A stretch of DNA of 42,709 bases, taken from a virus. Below are positions 7,000 through 16,360 of this stretch, in pieces (within the stretch, counting starts at the first letter, position 1; each line of letters starts with the position of its first letter). The notes beneath the pieces are model-generated. The model saw only the letters and a list, made by a program, of their open reading frames with translations, was not told the origin of the DNA and did not search any database. The translations under genes and the position numbers were made by a program. The stretch spans positions 1 through 42,709 of IMG/VR virus record IMGVR_UViG_3300031772_000004, one strand, 5' to 3'.

Positions 7000-9231
7000 A
7001 TGCCTATATCATTTACAAGTCAAATAGTCCAGACATATAATACTGCTGACCACAATAATTTATATCATAATTTCCCCAGTCCATACTCTGGCGGACAATC
7101 TTCCGCTCAATTGCTTAGTTTTGGATATAAACAGCCATATATTTACATTTATCCGGATGATGGCCATAAAGGTTTAAATCGACTAAAACGATATGAAAAT
7201 CAAGCATTGCCGCTTGGTTCTGGTCACCAAGATTTACTTAGAATTTCTCGGTTCTTTGCTTCTGGATATGGTGCTACTTTTTTATTAAATCAAACATTTT
7301 TGCAGTCCAGCCAAGCATTTAATGAAACAAGACTTTATAATCCATTATTGCCTATTCAGGCCGCTCTACGTCCTGCATCTATGTTTTTGATACCACGGCC
7401 ATCACGTTCTATTGATGTTTCTAGTCCTTTAGGCATACTTGGTACATTTACAAATGGATTGATTGGCGGGGCTGGACATAATCCAGTTTCAGGAACAACA
7501 AAAAATATTCCGAGTAATTTACCTAATAGCACCGCTGCATATTCGGGATTAATACGATTTGGCACTGCAAGAAAAGGAGCGGTCCACTTTAATAGTGTTT
7601 ATGCTTCAACGGCAAATATTAGTAATTTATTTTCAAATGCAATAAGTCAATTAGCTGGACCGGTTGCAGCTATATCTAATACAATAACAGGAATAATGTC
7701 ACCATTTAGCAATCCGATTCAGTTGACAGTTGGTGGGAAACCAGCTTTATATAGAGCCGACGAAGATGCATATACTGTATTAATTTCTGATATGAGTTCT
7801 AAAATGGCAGACCAAAGTCATGAAAAAGCGTTAAATGTTCAGAAATATACTAATACTCTTTTAGCTAGAGGTCCATGGAATTCTCCGTCTTTAATTCCTG
7901 GAACATATGAATATATAAATTCCAACAATCGCTCGGCAGTTTCTCCATTAGAGAAAAAATTATCAGAATATGATCCTGATATTCTTGACCCAAAGAATAG
8001 CAATACAGTAGTTGAAAATTATAGTCAAATATCAAGAGAGAATGAAATAATTAAACAACTGAAGAAATTATTGACCAATATAAGTCCGGATTATAGTAAA
8101 AGTGAGTATAGTTTGAATAATTTAACCATAGTAAACACAAATAGAGAAAATGGTATTGATAAAATTTATAAATATGATGCTTATAGTGCTCCTAAAAATG
8201 GATATGAAAATAATTATAAATTATTAAATGAAAGAGATGTTCTTAGCAGTCAAAATTTTAAGGGATTTCCTGGGTCAGGCCAAGTAGATAAAATTAATAT
8301 ATTAACAGTTTTGGAAAAAGATAAATTTGATACAGCTAATTCATACCAACCTTATAATGATGATCAGATAGCATTTTATTTTCACGATTTTGTAAATGAC
8401 AGATATATTCCATTTAGAGCAACAGTAAAAGGTATATCAGAAAATGCAGCAGCAGAATGGGATATGATTACATATGTAGGACGTGCGGATAAATTATACA
8501 ATTATAAAGGATTTACAAGACAATTAAATTTTGGTTTCCATGTAATTGCTAATAGCATAAAAGAATTATTACCAATGTGGACTAGAATAAATTATTTAGC
8601 TACATGTGTTAAACCATCAGGATATAAGGATATAGAATTTAATGTAGAAAGTGAGAATTTAAAATATACCTCTAAATTTGTTATACCACCATTGATGGCA
8701 GTTACAATTGGAGATTTCTATAAAGAGCAACCAATTATAATTCAAACAATAGCAATAACAATTCCTGATGATGCATTATGGGAAACATTATCAGAAAAAT
8801 ATGCGAAAAATAATAATTGGACATATCTACAAGATAGAATAATATGGAATGATTCGCACAATAGATATGCTCAATTTCCAAGAGAATGTGAAATACAAAT
8901 AACATCAAATGTTCTTGAACAATCATTTCCACAAATTGGCAAGCATAATTTTGGTGGCTTTAATTCTCCTGTTGGAAGTTTTTCAAAACAACTTATTGTT
9001 GGACAAGACTCTACTATTTCGGTATTTACGCCAACATTGAATTCTAAAGGCATAAAAAATGCTTCTCCTGGAACACCACGGGTTATTGTTCAATTACCAA
9101 CAGAAGATCCGTTGAATACAGCTTTACCTTTCTTGCCAAAGGCGCCTCCGAACATTCCATTGTTGATAAATGGCAATCCTAATCCGTTTGGTAATCTTGG
9201 TGGTGTGGGACCCCTTGGCGGAGGACAATAA
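7000..9231 (+). CDS. Large baseplate / tail-tube-associated structural protein
   Basis: The 743-aa protein follows the tape measure and precedes gp53-like and hub genes, so it belongs to the baseplate or tail-tube-tip module. The N-terminal half is rich in Asn, Ser, Gly and Pro with few charges. The recognisable part is about residues 455-620: a 'FRATVKGISENAAAEWDMITYVGRADKLYNYKGF' style region (shown here only in part: ITYVGRADKLYNYKGFTR), then a KELLPMWTRINYLATC helix and a PPLMAVTIGDFY turn. This pattern (YVGR..Y.Y.GF.R, then IGD) recurs in structural proteins at the tube-baseplate junction of contractile phages, comparable in role to T4 gp48/gp54. The last ~50 residues are a Pro/Asn/Gly-rich tail. 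Exact T4 counterpart not established. Confidence 0.65.
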   Translation: MPISFTSQIVQTYNTADHNNLYHNFPSPYSGGQSSAQLLSFGYKQPYIYIYPDDGHKGLNRLKRYENQALPLGSGHQDLLRISRFFASGYGATFLLNQTFLQSSQAFNETRLYNPLLPIQAALRPASMFLIPRPSRSIDVSSPLGILGTFTNGLIGGAGHNPVSGTTKNIPSNLPNSTAAYSGLIRFGTARKGAVHFNSVYASTANISNLFSNAISQLAGPVAAISNTITGIMSPFSNPIQLTVGGKPALYRADEDAYTVLISDMSSKMADQSHEKALNVQKYTNTLLARGPWNSPSLIPGTYEYINSNNRSAVSPLEKKLSEYDPDILDPKNSNTVVENYSQISRENEIIKQLKKLLTNISPDYSKSEYSLNNLTIVNTNRENGIDKIYKYDAYSAPKNGYENNYKLLNERDVLSSQNFKGFPGSGQVDKINILTVLEKDKFDTANSYQPYNDDQIAFYFHDFVNDRYIPFRATVKGISENAAAEWDMITYVGRADKLYNYKGFTRQLNFGFHVIANSIKELLPMWTRINYLATCVKPSGYKDIEFNVESENLKYTSKFVIPPLMAVTIGDFYKEQPIIIQTIAITIPDDALWETLSEKYAKNNNWTYLQDRIIWNDSHNRYAQFPRECEIQITSNVLEQSFPQIGKHNFGGFNSPVGSFSKQLIVGQDSTISVFTPTLNSKGIKNASPGTPRVIVQLPTEDPLNTALPFLPKAPPNIPLLINGNPNPFGNLGGVGPLGGGQ

Positions 9232-9244
9232 TTAAAGATAATAT

Positions 9245-9541
9245 ATGACACGATATCAAACAAATAGAAATATTAAACTATCTTTTGATGGTAATAGATT
9301 TTTTGGGACACGAACATATCCGATTATTGCTCCCCGAGATGATGATACTTTGTATATAACCAATGACACTGATTATTTAGATTCATTAGCATATAAGTTT
9401 TATAAAGATAGTAGTTTATGGTGGGTAATTGCTTTAGTAAACAATATAGGAACGGGAAGATTAAGCATAGAGCCGGGCACACAATTAAGAATCCCAATAA
9501 ATGTGGAAAATGTAGTGAATGCTTTTAATGGATTAAATTAA
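9245..9541 (+). CDS. gp53-like / LysM-type baseplate wedge protein
   Basis: The 98-aa protein shows the compact pattern of T4 gp53 and tail protein X (LysM-like): DTDYLDSLAYKFYKD (about 43-57), SSLWWVIALVNNIG (58-71), then EPGTQLRIP (about 78-86). In LysM-like baseplate proteins the 'WWVIA.aN' helix and 'pGtqLrIP' strand form the peptidoglycan-binding-type fold, used here structurally. It sits 13 bases after the 743-aa structural protein and 4 bases before the hub gene, consistent with co-translation in a baseplate operon. The assignment to the fold is firm; equivalence to gp53 itself is likely but not certain. Confidence 0.75.
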   Translation: MTRYQTNRNIKLSFDGNRFFGTRTYPIIAPRDDDTLYITNDTDYLDSLAYKFYKDSSLWWVIALVNNIGTGRLSIEPGTQLRIPINVENVVNAFNGLN

Positions 9542-9545
9542 TGTT

Positions 9546-12002
9546 ATGGCACAGATTTTATTACCACCTTGGGTAGCTGCACCGATACAGAAGCACATAA
9601 GAACGGAATTTGCTCGACGTTCTAACAATTATGGTATGTCATATTTAAAGACTAATGATAAGTCATATGATCCAGCATATAAAGGGCCACAAACACCATG
9701 GATACGTTGTGTATCGAATACCAAAGTAAGAAATACAACCAATAATTATCAACGAGAAGGATTTGTTTTATATGGCGGAAAAACATTTGCAGAAAAATAT
9801 GGAATAAATGGCAGAAAGCAAATTATAGGTTATGATATGAAGGGTGAGCCGCATGAGATAGATAATAAAGATGCAGCTCAACCATTCCGGCCAATACCAG
9901 CAATTAAATCTATAGATGTTAAAATAAAAATGGATGTATATAGATTTGCAATAATTCGTTGGGATGCTTTTTCTTTAGACCAAATGAATTATATGTCATA
10001 TTATTTTTTTACACCAAAAAATACAATGTTACTGGAATGGGGTTGGAACAATTTCAACAGAGAAAGTCTGATTGATATATCTCAAATAGGAAAATTTGCA
10101 ACATTTGATCCAGAAACTTCAACATATAGAACCAATGACGAATCTGAGGATGTTTTTGAAAATTTATTTTTTCTTGAAGAAGAAAATTCTTATGTAAAAA
10201 CTTCTCATGAAAGACGGGGAATTTTAGATGCTTTTTCTAATCCAGGACTTTTCGAAGAAGGAACAGATCTTTCCGGTGGAAATTATGATGGAATGGTTGG
10301 CCAAATAACAAATTTTTCATATACATTTAATGAAGCAACATTGACATATGAATGCACGACCGAAATTGCTTCTAATTCTAAATACTATATGGCATTAGCA
10401 GTTAGAAATCTAACATATATTACAGATAAAAAAGATGAAACAAAAAGTAAAGAAATAAAAGGGTTTAAAGAATATTGGAGTGATACTTTTGTAAAAGATG
10501 TAATGAATGCTTATAGTAATCCAAATTATTTAATTCAGGGGGTATCATTAGATGGCAGAGCGTTTATACCAAATAAATATTTTTCTGAAGTATTTAAACA
10601 GAAGAAAACGCAGCATTCTGATTTAACATATGTTACCATTGGATTTTTTGTTGAATTGTTGTCTAAATACATAGCAAAAACGGGGAAAATTACGCCAATA
10701 AATTTAGAAGATGTTTTTATTGGCGCACATCCAAATATGATATCAACAAGTCTTGATGTGTTGATACCAAACGCTCTCACCCCCAAATATTTACCAGAAA
10801 AATTATACAATAATCCAGATGCTTCGCCGTCAAGCACAAAAATTAAAACCCCAAAAAATGATGAGACTCCAATGGATGCGGCGAATAGATTGATGGAATC
10901 GGTGCTAAACAATGGACAACAAAGAGAAAATTTAAATGTGATGCTTAATTCTAATCGAGGGGGAGATGTATCTAATTATGCTTTTCCAATTATAAGCAAC
11001 AAGAAAAATAATAAAGATGATGATGATAAACAAAGTCTTTATAAAGGCAAGTTGTCAAATATATTTATTAGCACCCAATTAATTAAACAAATATGTAATC
11101 AGCCTGATATAAAGACAATTTTAACGGCTTTGTGTAGCAGATTAAATGATGTAGGCGTGGTATGGGGATTAGAAGCGATATGTTCAGATAATAATACCAT
11201 AAAAATAATAGATAATAGATTTACCGATGTAGCCTTGCTGAAAAAAGCAAAAGATTTATTGGGCGTCGATAGTGTAATTTATTATTTGGATACTACTTCT
11301 CAATTGTCGGTGGTTCGAGGATTTAAATTTGATGTTAAATTGTCCGATGCAATCGCCAATTCAATTGTAGCAGCAAATCAAGCTAATAAATTTCCAGATA
11401 ATAATCAAACATTGGATAATAGAGTAACCTGGCGTGTTCCAGACGACGTAGAAGTATCAGATTTAATAGTTCCAGAATTAGAAATGCAATCGAAGCGAGA
11501 AATAAAAAACGCAAAAACACTTGAAAGAAATCAAAAGATAGTTGCTGCCGGCGGTGCTGGAAAATTTAATGAGCAAGTTGCAAAGGCTTCAATAGCTGAA
11601 GATGAAAAAAAGGCCAAAGAAGTTGGTAATCCAGAGACAAAAGAGTTAGGAAATATAGATAAAGATTGCTTATATTGTGAAACAGAAAAAAATGGTATAA
11701 AAAGATTTACATTATCTGATAAATACAAATCAAAATATCAAGCAATGTTGAATGATGATACTGCACAATTTGTAAATGTTAATAGTATGCCTATCCCTGG
11801 AACGACAGCGGAATTTTCTGTAAATGGTATAGGTGGATTTAAAACTTTTCAAATATATGGCGTTAAAGCATTACCAAAGCCATATCAAGATAATATTATA
11901 TTTAAAATAAAAGAGGTAAATCACGTCATATCAGACAATGATTGGAATACAACTATTATTTCAACTATAGTACCAGCAAGGGATTTACAAAAATTAATAT
12001 GA
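9546..12002 (+). CDS. Baseplate hub-type structural protein
   Basis: The 818-aa protein, encoded right after the gp53-like gene. Residues about 115-170 carry a PIPAIKSIDVKIKMDVYRF segment followed by FFTPKNTMLLEWGW, a strand pattern I know from large hub-like proteins of phage baseplates. The C-terminus (about 765-818) reads as a small beta domain ending 'DWNTTIISTIVPARDLQKL', like the distal domain of hub proteins where 'W.T.i....' repeats occur. The middle includes an acidic run (KDDDDK, about 495-500) and one Cys-x2-Cys (about 706-709). By order and size it probably provides the gp27/VgrG-like hub function; this is inference. Its stop overlaps the next start (ATGA). Confidence 0.65.
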   Translation: MAQILLPPWVAAPIQKHIRTEFARRSNNYGMSYLKTNDKSYDPAYKGPQTPWIRCVSNTKVRNTTNNYQREGFVLYGGKTFAEKYGINGRKQIIGYDMKGEPHEIDNKDAAQPFRPIPAIKSIDVKIKMDVYRFAIIRWDAFSLDQMNYMSYYFFTPKNTMLLEWGWNNFNRESLIDISQIGKFATFDPETSTYRTNDESEDVFENLFFLEEENSYVKTSHERRGILDAFSNPGLFEEGTDLSGGNYDGMVGQITNFSYTFNEATLTYECTTEIASNSKYYMALAVRNLTYITDKKDETKSKEIKGFKEYWSDTFVKDVMNAYSNPNYLIQGVSLDGRAFIPNKYFSEVFKQKKTQHSDLTYVTIGFFVELLSKYIAKTGKITPINLEDVFIGAHPNMISTSLDVLIPNALTPKYLPEKLYNNPDASPSSTKIKTPKNDETPMDAANRLMESVLNNGQQRENLNVMLNSNRGGDVSNYAFPIISNKKNNKDDDDKQSLYKGKLSNIFISTQLIKQICNQPDIKTILTALCSRLNDVGVVWGLEAICSDNNTIKIIDNRFTDVALLKKAKDLLGVDSVIYYLDTTSQLSVVRGFKFDVKLSDAIANSIVAANQANKFPDNNQTLDNRVTWRVPDDVEVSDLIVPELEMQSKREIKNAKTLERNQKIVAAGGAGKFNEQVAKASIAEDEKKAKEVGNPETKELGNIDKDCLYCETEKNGIKRFTLSDKYKSKYQAMLNDDTAQFVNVNSMPIPGTTAEFSVNGIGGFKTFQIYGVKALPKPYQDNIIFKIKEVNHVISDNDWNTTIISTIVPARDLQKLI

Positions 12003-12382
12003 CCAATATTATTAATAAATATAGAAATTTAAATCCTAATCCAGCATTGGATGGTATTGTTTATGCAAAAGAATATTTCCCCATTCCAACAACGGATGAT
12101 TATACCAAACAAACTATAGAAAGATTTTTTGTTAAGCCTGTCAACAAAGAAAAAATAATTGAGGTTGGCCAAGAAAGATATCGAGCCTGTAGCGATTTTC
12201 TTTATATTAAAACCAGCATATATTGGAAAATTGCTGGTAGTAAAAATAGCATTATCATTAATAATAAAAAACAGGTAGTTGGTGTGGAAGAATTCAATAG
12301 CAAAGAAATAATTCGTGGGAATAAAGTCATCAATGGTTTGAATGAAAAGCTTACAAATCCTTTGGAATTTTATAAAGCTTAA
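11999..12382 (+). CDS. Small baseplate-region structural protein
   Basis: A 127-aa protein starting at ATG 11999, which overlaps the hub stop in ATGA; the same frame is open further upstream, but only inside the hub gene. Sequence is beta-rich with a 'SIYWKIAGSKNSI' segment near residues 75-90. I recognise no domain. Translational coupling to the hub gene and the end-of-operon position (a promoter follows at 12389) suggest a virion structural protein of the baseplate. Confidence 0.65.
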   Translation: MTNIINKYRNLNPNPALDGIVYAKEYFPIPTTDDYTKQTIERFFVKPVNKEKIIEVGQERYRACSDFLYIKTSIYWKIAGSKNSIIINNKKQVVGVEEFNSKEIIRGNKVINGLNEKLTNPLEFYKA

Positions 12383-12388
12383 AAAAAG

Positions 12389-12416
12389 TTGATATATTTC
12401 TGAATTGTTGTATAGT
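12389..12416 (+). promoter_or_regulatory. Sigma-70-type promoter for DNA polymerase gene
   Basis: TTGATA (12389-12394), 16-base spacer, TATAGT (12411-12416), then 7 bases to ATG 12424. AGGA at 12419-12422 is too close to the ATG to act as a normal Shine-Dalgarno. Predicted leaderless transcript. Confidence 0.55.
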
Positions 12417-12423
12417 TTAGGAA

Positions 12424-13791
12424 ATGGTTATAGTTAAGAGTGAATCTGAATACGCTGAATTTCTTTCAGATATTAATAGAAGCATATTATTTTTAGAGGC
12501 GGTTGTTTCTAAAAGTGGTATTCATAATGCTATTAACGATGTATTATGTTTATTTATCTATAATCACACCAAGTCGAAATCATATTGTTTGAATTTATCC
12601 CACCAAGATTGTAAATGCTTATTAAAAGACAAATATATAATCATAAAAGATATATTAAAAAAATCAAGTAAAACATTCGTACTTGATAAAAAGAAGTATA
12701 TTCATCTCTTTAAAGAAAATGATTTTTATGATTTATTGATAACAGAATTTCAAACCAATAATACAAAGGAAGATGTGTCATTGGAGAATTGTGGATTTTT
12801 AAGTAGGAAATTTGGCCATGGGGATAAATTCATATATTTGAATCAAGTCTTGCCACTCGTCAAACAGATGGAGATATTTGAAGAGAAATATAAACAATAT
12901 AAAGAAGAAATTTCCACATTTCATACAGATAAGGCATTTTCTAATATTAATGGAATTATAACGGAAACACTTGCTCAACTTGAAAGCAATGGATTGTGTG
13001 TAAATCCAAAAGAGTTTAACAAACATTTTGGAGATAAAGGCGTGCAACCTGTGGAAGATAAAGTATATACAGAATATAATATATTTACATCAACGGGTCG
13101 GCCGAGCAATAGATTTTTTGGAATAAATTATGCTGCGTTAAATAAAGAAGATGGGTGTAGAAAGTCATTTGTTTCAAGATTTGGTAAGGATGGAATGTTA
13201 TTGGTGATTGATTATAGTGCTTATCATCCGCATATTATTGCCAATTTGGTTAACTATAAAGATATAACTTTTGAAACGGATGTATATGATTTCCTCGGGC
13301 GGTTATATTTGAAAAAGGATAAACTGACTGAGGCCGATATTAAGAAGTCTAAGAATATAACCTTTCAGAATTTGTATGGTGGTATTCGCAAAGAATATAG
13401 AGCCATTCCATTTTTCAAAGAGATAGAGCAATATATTGAGCATCGCTGGAAATTCTTTAAAGAGAATGGTTATGTTGAAACGCCGGTGTGGAAACGAAAA
13501 ATAACTGATAAGCACATTGTAGATGCTAATCCGAATAAACTCTTTAATTATATATTACAAGCATCAGAAACAGAGTTTTCTTTGCAGAATATAAATAGAG
13601 TAAATGAATATTTGAAGAATAAAAAGACCTGTGTTATTTTATATACATATGATGCTATCTTGTTGGATGCTTGTAAGGATGATAAACGGCAAACTCTTAA
13701 AGATGTTAAGCAAATGATGATTGACAATCAATTCCCCGTTAAATGCTACTCTGGCAACAATTACCACGAAATGTCGTTAATTAGTTTGTAA
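12424..13791 (+). CDS. Divergent family A DNA polymerase
   Basis: The C-terminal two thirds has the ordered motifs of family A (Pol I/T7-type) polymerases. The TSTGRPSNRFFGIN segment corresponds to the TxTGRxSSxxPNxQN region. Motif A is VIDYSAYHPHI with catalytic Asp263. Motif B (O helix) is KNITFQNLYGG with Lys310, Phe314 and Tyr318 at canonical spacing, but the Arg normally four residues before the Lys is replaced by Ile306. Motif C is YTYDAILLD with Asp410; the usual HDE reads YDA. The N-terminal ~170 residues would be the place of a 3'-5' exonuclease, yet I see no intact DxE signature. At 455 aa it is shorter than typical Pol I or T7 gp5. Probably the replicative polymerase, or an accessory one; both metal-binding Asp residues are kept, so activity is plausible. 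Confidence 0.8.
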   Translation: MVIVKSESEYAEFLSDINRSILFLEAVVSKSGIHNAINDVLCLFIYNHTKSKSYCLNLSHQDCKCLLKDKYIIIKDILKKSSKTFVLDKKKYIHLFKENDFYDLLITEFQTNNTKEDVSLENCGFLSRKFGHGDKFIYLNQVLPLVKQMEIFEEKYKQYKEEISTFHTDKAFSNINGIITETLAQLESNGLCVNPKEFNKHFGDKGVQPVEDKVYTEYNIFTSTGRPSNRFFGINYAALNKEDGCRKSFVSRFGKDGMLLVIDYSAYHPHIIANLVNYKDITFETDVYDFLGRLYLKKDKLTEADIKKSKNITFQNLYGGIRKEYRAIPFFKEIEQYIEHRWKFFKENGYVETPVWKRKITDKHIVDANPNKLFNYILQASETEFSLQNINRVNEYLKNKKTCVILYTYDAILLDACKDDKRQTLKDVKQMMIDNQFPVKCYSGNNYHEMSLISL

Positions 13792-13827
13792 TTTCGGGCA
13801 GTATTCTTATATTTATTGCTATAAGCA

Positions 13828-15279
13828 ATGATTACCTTTGATAAGATGTTGACGGAGTATTTTTATACTCGTGACGATAATGGTGCGTTTTTTGATATTT
13901 GTAATCAAAAAGACTGCCAGGAACTAACCCAATTTATAGCGGAAAACAAGACCGGTTTACTTAATGAATTTAGTATTGTTAGTTTATTAAAAGCCGGTGT
14001 TATTTTTGTAAAAAACAAATTCAAAACTTTAACAGAAAGAATTGCAGATGTTATTGGAAGCAAAGATGTAAATACCGTTTTTGAAGTAACCATCCCCTAT
14101 GTTGATGTTCCAGAATATAGAGCATTGGATAATGTTTTTGATGTAGAACAAGAGCCAGCCGAAAAGCCAGCCGAATTAACTGAGGGTGCCATTGAATCCA
14201 TAAAAGGAAATTACAATGAAGTTTTGACTTGTAGATATGTCATTAAGAAAAACAAAACCCCCATAAAATTATATATTGTTGGATTATTAGAAGAAGCTAA
14301 ATCTAATGACGGAAACATTGTTGTTGTAGATTTAGATTCCGATGGTAAAAATAAAGCTGGAGAAATAAATGCTTTAGTAAACCGCTGGGACCAAAAATTA
14401 AAGATAGCAGCAAAAGATAAATATACAGAAATAGTAAGTGTAATTGATATGGCCAGTCACGATATGGCTGATTATATAATTAAGAACGTGGGTACATCCG
14501 GCGGAGTAATCTTAGCAATTTGGTTAGTAAATACAGAATATATGAAGGGTGCAAGTTATAAAGCTGATATAAAATTAAAAATCAAGAAAGGCGGCGGAGA
14601 ATTTTTAAAGAATTTTTCGTTGAAAATGTATAGTAATACAAGTGTAAATCTTATAAATTCTACTCTTATAAGTTCCGTAAAAAACTGGTGTGGAGAACAG
14701 GCATCGGCGGAAATGAAAAGAAAGGTAGAAAGCGATGACAAAATACAGCGTTTGATAAAATTAGAGCGACTTATTCATGGAGCTGTTAAACGCTCAAAAG
14801 CCGAAGAAAAGCCAAAAGATTATAGAGATTTTGTTAATGCAATGTATAAAGTATATGTTAAAGAGGGCTTTCAGATTTCCATTCCAAAGTCACAATTGTA
14901 TACAACAGATGGATTGAGAATAATTAGAGGTAATGTTCGAGAAAAAATTAACCCAATGTTGGCAACATATCTTTACGAATTTCTAAGACGATACATTTCC
15001 AAACCAGAGGGTAAGGATTATTTCATAAAGAATTTTTTAATGTCAATCGGATTTTCAGATAAAGACACAGATTTCATATTAGCCGTTGTTGGTTCTAAAC
15101 AGGTGAAAGATAAGAAATCAATGATAATTGATAAACATCCAGAGTTGAACTTTGATAATATGAAATTAGAACATACTCCTGGGACAGTTGGTATACGAAT
15201 TGTAAATGATGGTAAAAAGATAGCAACATTGGGGTTCAAAGAGGGTAAATTTGTGACAGGATTAGTTAAATTTGACTAA
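13828..15279 (+). CDS. Unknown phage protein, possible nuclease-like core
   Basis: A 483-aa protein without a firm family match. Features: an N-terminal 'ITFDKMLTEYF' helix; an acidic linker with a PAEKPAE repeat (about residues 108-120); then a GNYNEVLTCRYV segment (Glu131), an ADIKLKI strand (Asp247) and an FSLKMYSNTSVNL strand (Lys266). The order E...D...xLK recalls PD-(D/E)xK-like phage proteins in which NE.L..Y, DI.. and SLK are the conserved blocks, but the ExK acid is replaced, so activity is doubtful and the match is only suggestive. The C-terminus carries a small beta domain ('GIRIVNDGKKIATLGFKEGKF'; about 455-478). It lies 36 bases after the polymerase. Function not assigned. Confidence 0.65.
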   Translation: MITFDKMLTEYFYTRDDNGAFFDICNQKDCQELTQFIAENKTGLLNEFSIVSLLKAGVIFVKNKFKTLTERIADVIGSKDVNTVFEVTIPYVDVPEYRALDNVFDVEQEPAEKPAELTEGAIESIKGNYNEVLTCRYVIKKNKTPIKLYIVGLLEEAKSNDGNIVVVDLDSDGKNKAGEINALVNRWDQKLKIAAKDKYTEIVSVIDMASHDMADYIIKNVGTSGGVILAIWLVNTEYMKGASYKADIKLKIKKGGGEFLKNFSLKMYSNTSVNLINSTLISSVKNWCGEQASAEMKRKVESDDKIQRLIKLERLIHGAVKRSKAEEKPKDYRDFVNAMYKVYVKEGFQISIPKSQLYTTDGLRIIRGNVREKINPMLATYLYEFLRRYISKPEGKDYFIKNFLMSIGFSDKDTDFILAVVGSKQVKDKKSMIIDKHPELNFDNMKLEHTPGTVGIRIVNDGKKIATLGFKEGKFVTGLVKFD

Positions 15280-15300
15280 TCTGAATTATATATATATAAG
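15272..15300 (+). promoter_or_regulatory. Possible sigma-70-type promoter
   Basis: TTGACT (15272-15277, overlapping the end of the previous gene), 17-base spacer, TATAAG (15295-15300), 12 bases before ATG 15313. The AT repeats around the -10 box make this less specific than the other promoters listed. Confidence 0.35.
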
Positions 15301-15312
15301 AATGGTTTAAAT

Positions 15313-15672
15313 ATGACAAAGAATGAGCTAAAACAACTGATATTGGAAGTAATTGATGAAGCCGCAGGCAGTAGACTTTACAAGTATATATTTATAACCG
15401 ATGCATATGGCAATGTTAAAGAAAAATTTAATAATCTGACCATTGAAAAAATGGAAATGTTATTACCTTCTGCCTATATTTGTCTCACACAATATGCTAC
15501 AGATATTTCTGGTGGTTTACGCATTTGGACAATTGAAAATAGAAAAACCGGCCATGAACTTAGCAATGCTTTATTGATGTGTACTAAAGACGATGCTGTA
15601 GCAAAACAAATTGAGATGGGCGAAGTAAATCCCGCCGACCGAGATAAAAACTTTGAGATGGTTGCCATTTAA
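15313..15672 (+). CDS. Small protein with N-terminal LKQLILEVIDE motif
   Basis: Unrecognised 119-aa protein. Its first helix (TKNELKQLILEVIDEAA) matches in pattern the 79-aa protein encoded at 2975 and the starts of the proteins at 16776 and 28757. The remainder is a mixed alpha/beta domain (YKYIFITDAYGN, LRIWTIENRKTG), ending in an acidic helix. It could be a distant paralogue of the 79-aa protein. No catalytic motif seen. It is followed 16 bases later by the Ala/Pro-rich protein gene. Function unknown. Confidence 0.6.
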   Translation: MTKNELKQLILEVIDEAAGSRLYKYIFITDAYGNVKEKFNNLTIEKMEMLLPSAYICLTQYATDISGGLRIWTIENRKTGHELSNALLMCTKDDAVAKQIEMGEVNPADRDKNFEMVAI

Positions 15673-15688
15673 CTTATAGAAAAAGAAT

Positions 15689-16324
15689 ATGAGAACAATA
15701 GTTGAAAAATTTATAAATGAAATCTGTTTGGATGAAAGATTGGAAGAGGGAATGTTTTTTATTGATGACAATAACCATATGGATATTCTTCAAGAGCACC
15801 TTCAAAATCGAGGCCTTTCAGAAGAAGAAGCAATAGAAATGAGAAATAAAGTGGTTGAGGGGCGCTTTCCTGAACGGCAGGCGTATAATAAGATGGGTCT
15901 GTTAGTAACCTTTCCAACTCCAGAATACAAAAAGAGAGCCTTAGATAGAGGTACACATTTTGAGCAAGACCCGACTAAGCAAGCACCGAATGTTAAGTTT
16001 GATGCTACGGGTGCGCCAGTTACTCCACCAGCCGCTCCGGCTGCTCCAACTGCACCGGCTCCAGCTGCACCAACCGCTCCAGCTGCTCCAGCAGAAGCTC
16101 CACCAACGCCTAGTCCAGCACCTGCTCCGCCACCCGCTCCAACAGCTGCTCCAACACCTGCACCCGCTCCAGTTCCAACGCCTGCTCCTGTTGCGACAGA
16201 ACCACCAATAGCTGCTCCGTCTCCAGAACCACCAACAGTTTCACCAACTCCTGCTGAAGCGCCAAAGGAACCCGGTCAGAAAAAGGCCGAATCAGAATAT
16301 GTAGAAAAAATTCTAAAATCATAA
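15689..16324 (+). CDS. Phage protein with long Ala/Pro-rich C-terminal tail
   Basis: The 211-aa protein has two parts. Residues 1-105 form a folded, helix-rich domain with the pattern LSEEEAIEMRNKVVEGRFPER, then YNKMGLLVTFPTPEYKKRALDRGTH; I recognise no named family. Residues about 109-195 are almost entirely Ala, Pro and Thr with some Glu and Ser, an extended flexible linker. A final short charged helix (QKKAESEYVEKILKS) could dock to a partner. The tail DNA is locally GC-rich compared with the AT-rich surroundings. Such Ala/Pro linkers are common in extended or tethered structural proteins. The start at ATG 15689 is preceded by an 'AGAAAAAGAA' purine run. Role in the virion is a guess. Confidence 0.65.
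   Translation: MRTIVEKFINEICLDERLEEGMFFIDDNNHMDILQEHLQNRGLSEEEAIEMRNKVVEGRFPERQAYNKMGLLVTFPTPEYKKRALDRGTHFEQDPTKQAPNVKFDATGAPVTPPAAPAAPTAPAPAAPTAPAAPAEAPPTPSPAPAPPPAPTAAPTPAPAPVPTPAPVATEPPIAAPSPEPPTVSPTPAEAPKEPGQKKAESEYVEKILKS
16013..16273 (+). repeat. Low-complexity Ala/Pro-coding tract
   Basis: Irregular repetition of GCTCCA/GCACCA/CCAGCT-type codons within the gene at 15689, encoding about 87 residues of mostly Ala and Pro. The period is irregular and codon choice varies, so it looks like an old, diversified tract, not a fresh tandem repeat. Confidence 0.8.
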
Positions 16325-16360
16325 ACAAGATTTATGCGTTATAGATAGAATGATATTAAA

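Noticed and set aside
15960-16211. A frame-shifted ORF of Leu/Gln/His-rich composition over the Ala/Pro tract
   Set aside because: Shadow of the repetitive Ala/Pro codons in the real gene at 15689; no ribosome site and no natural composition.
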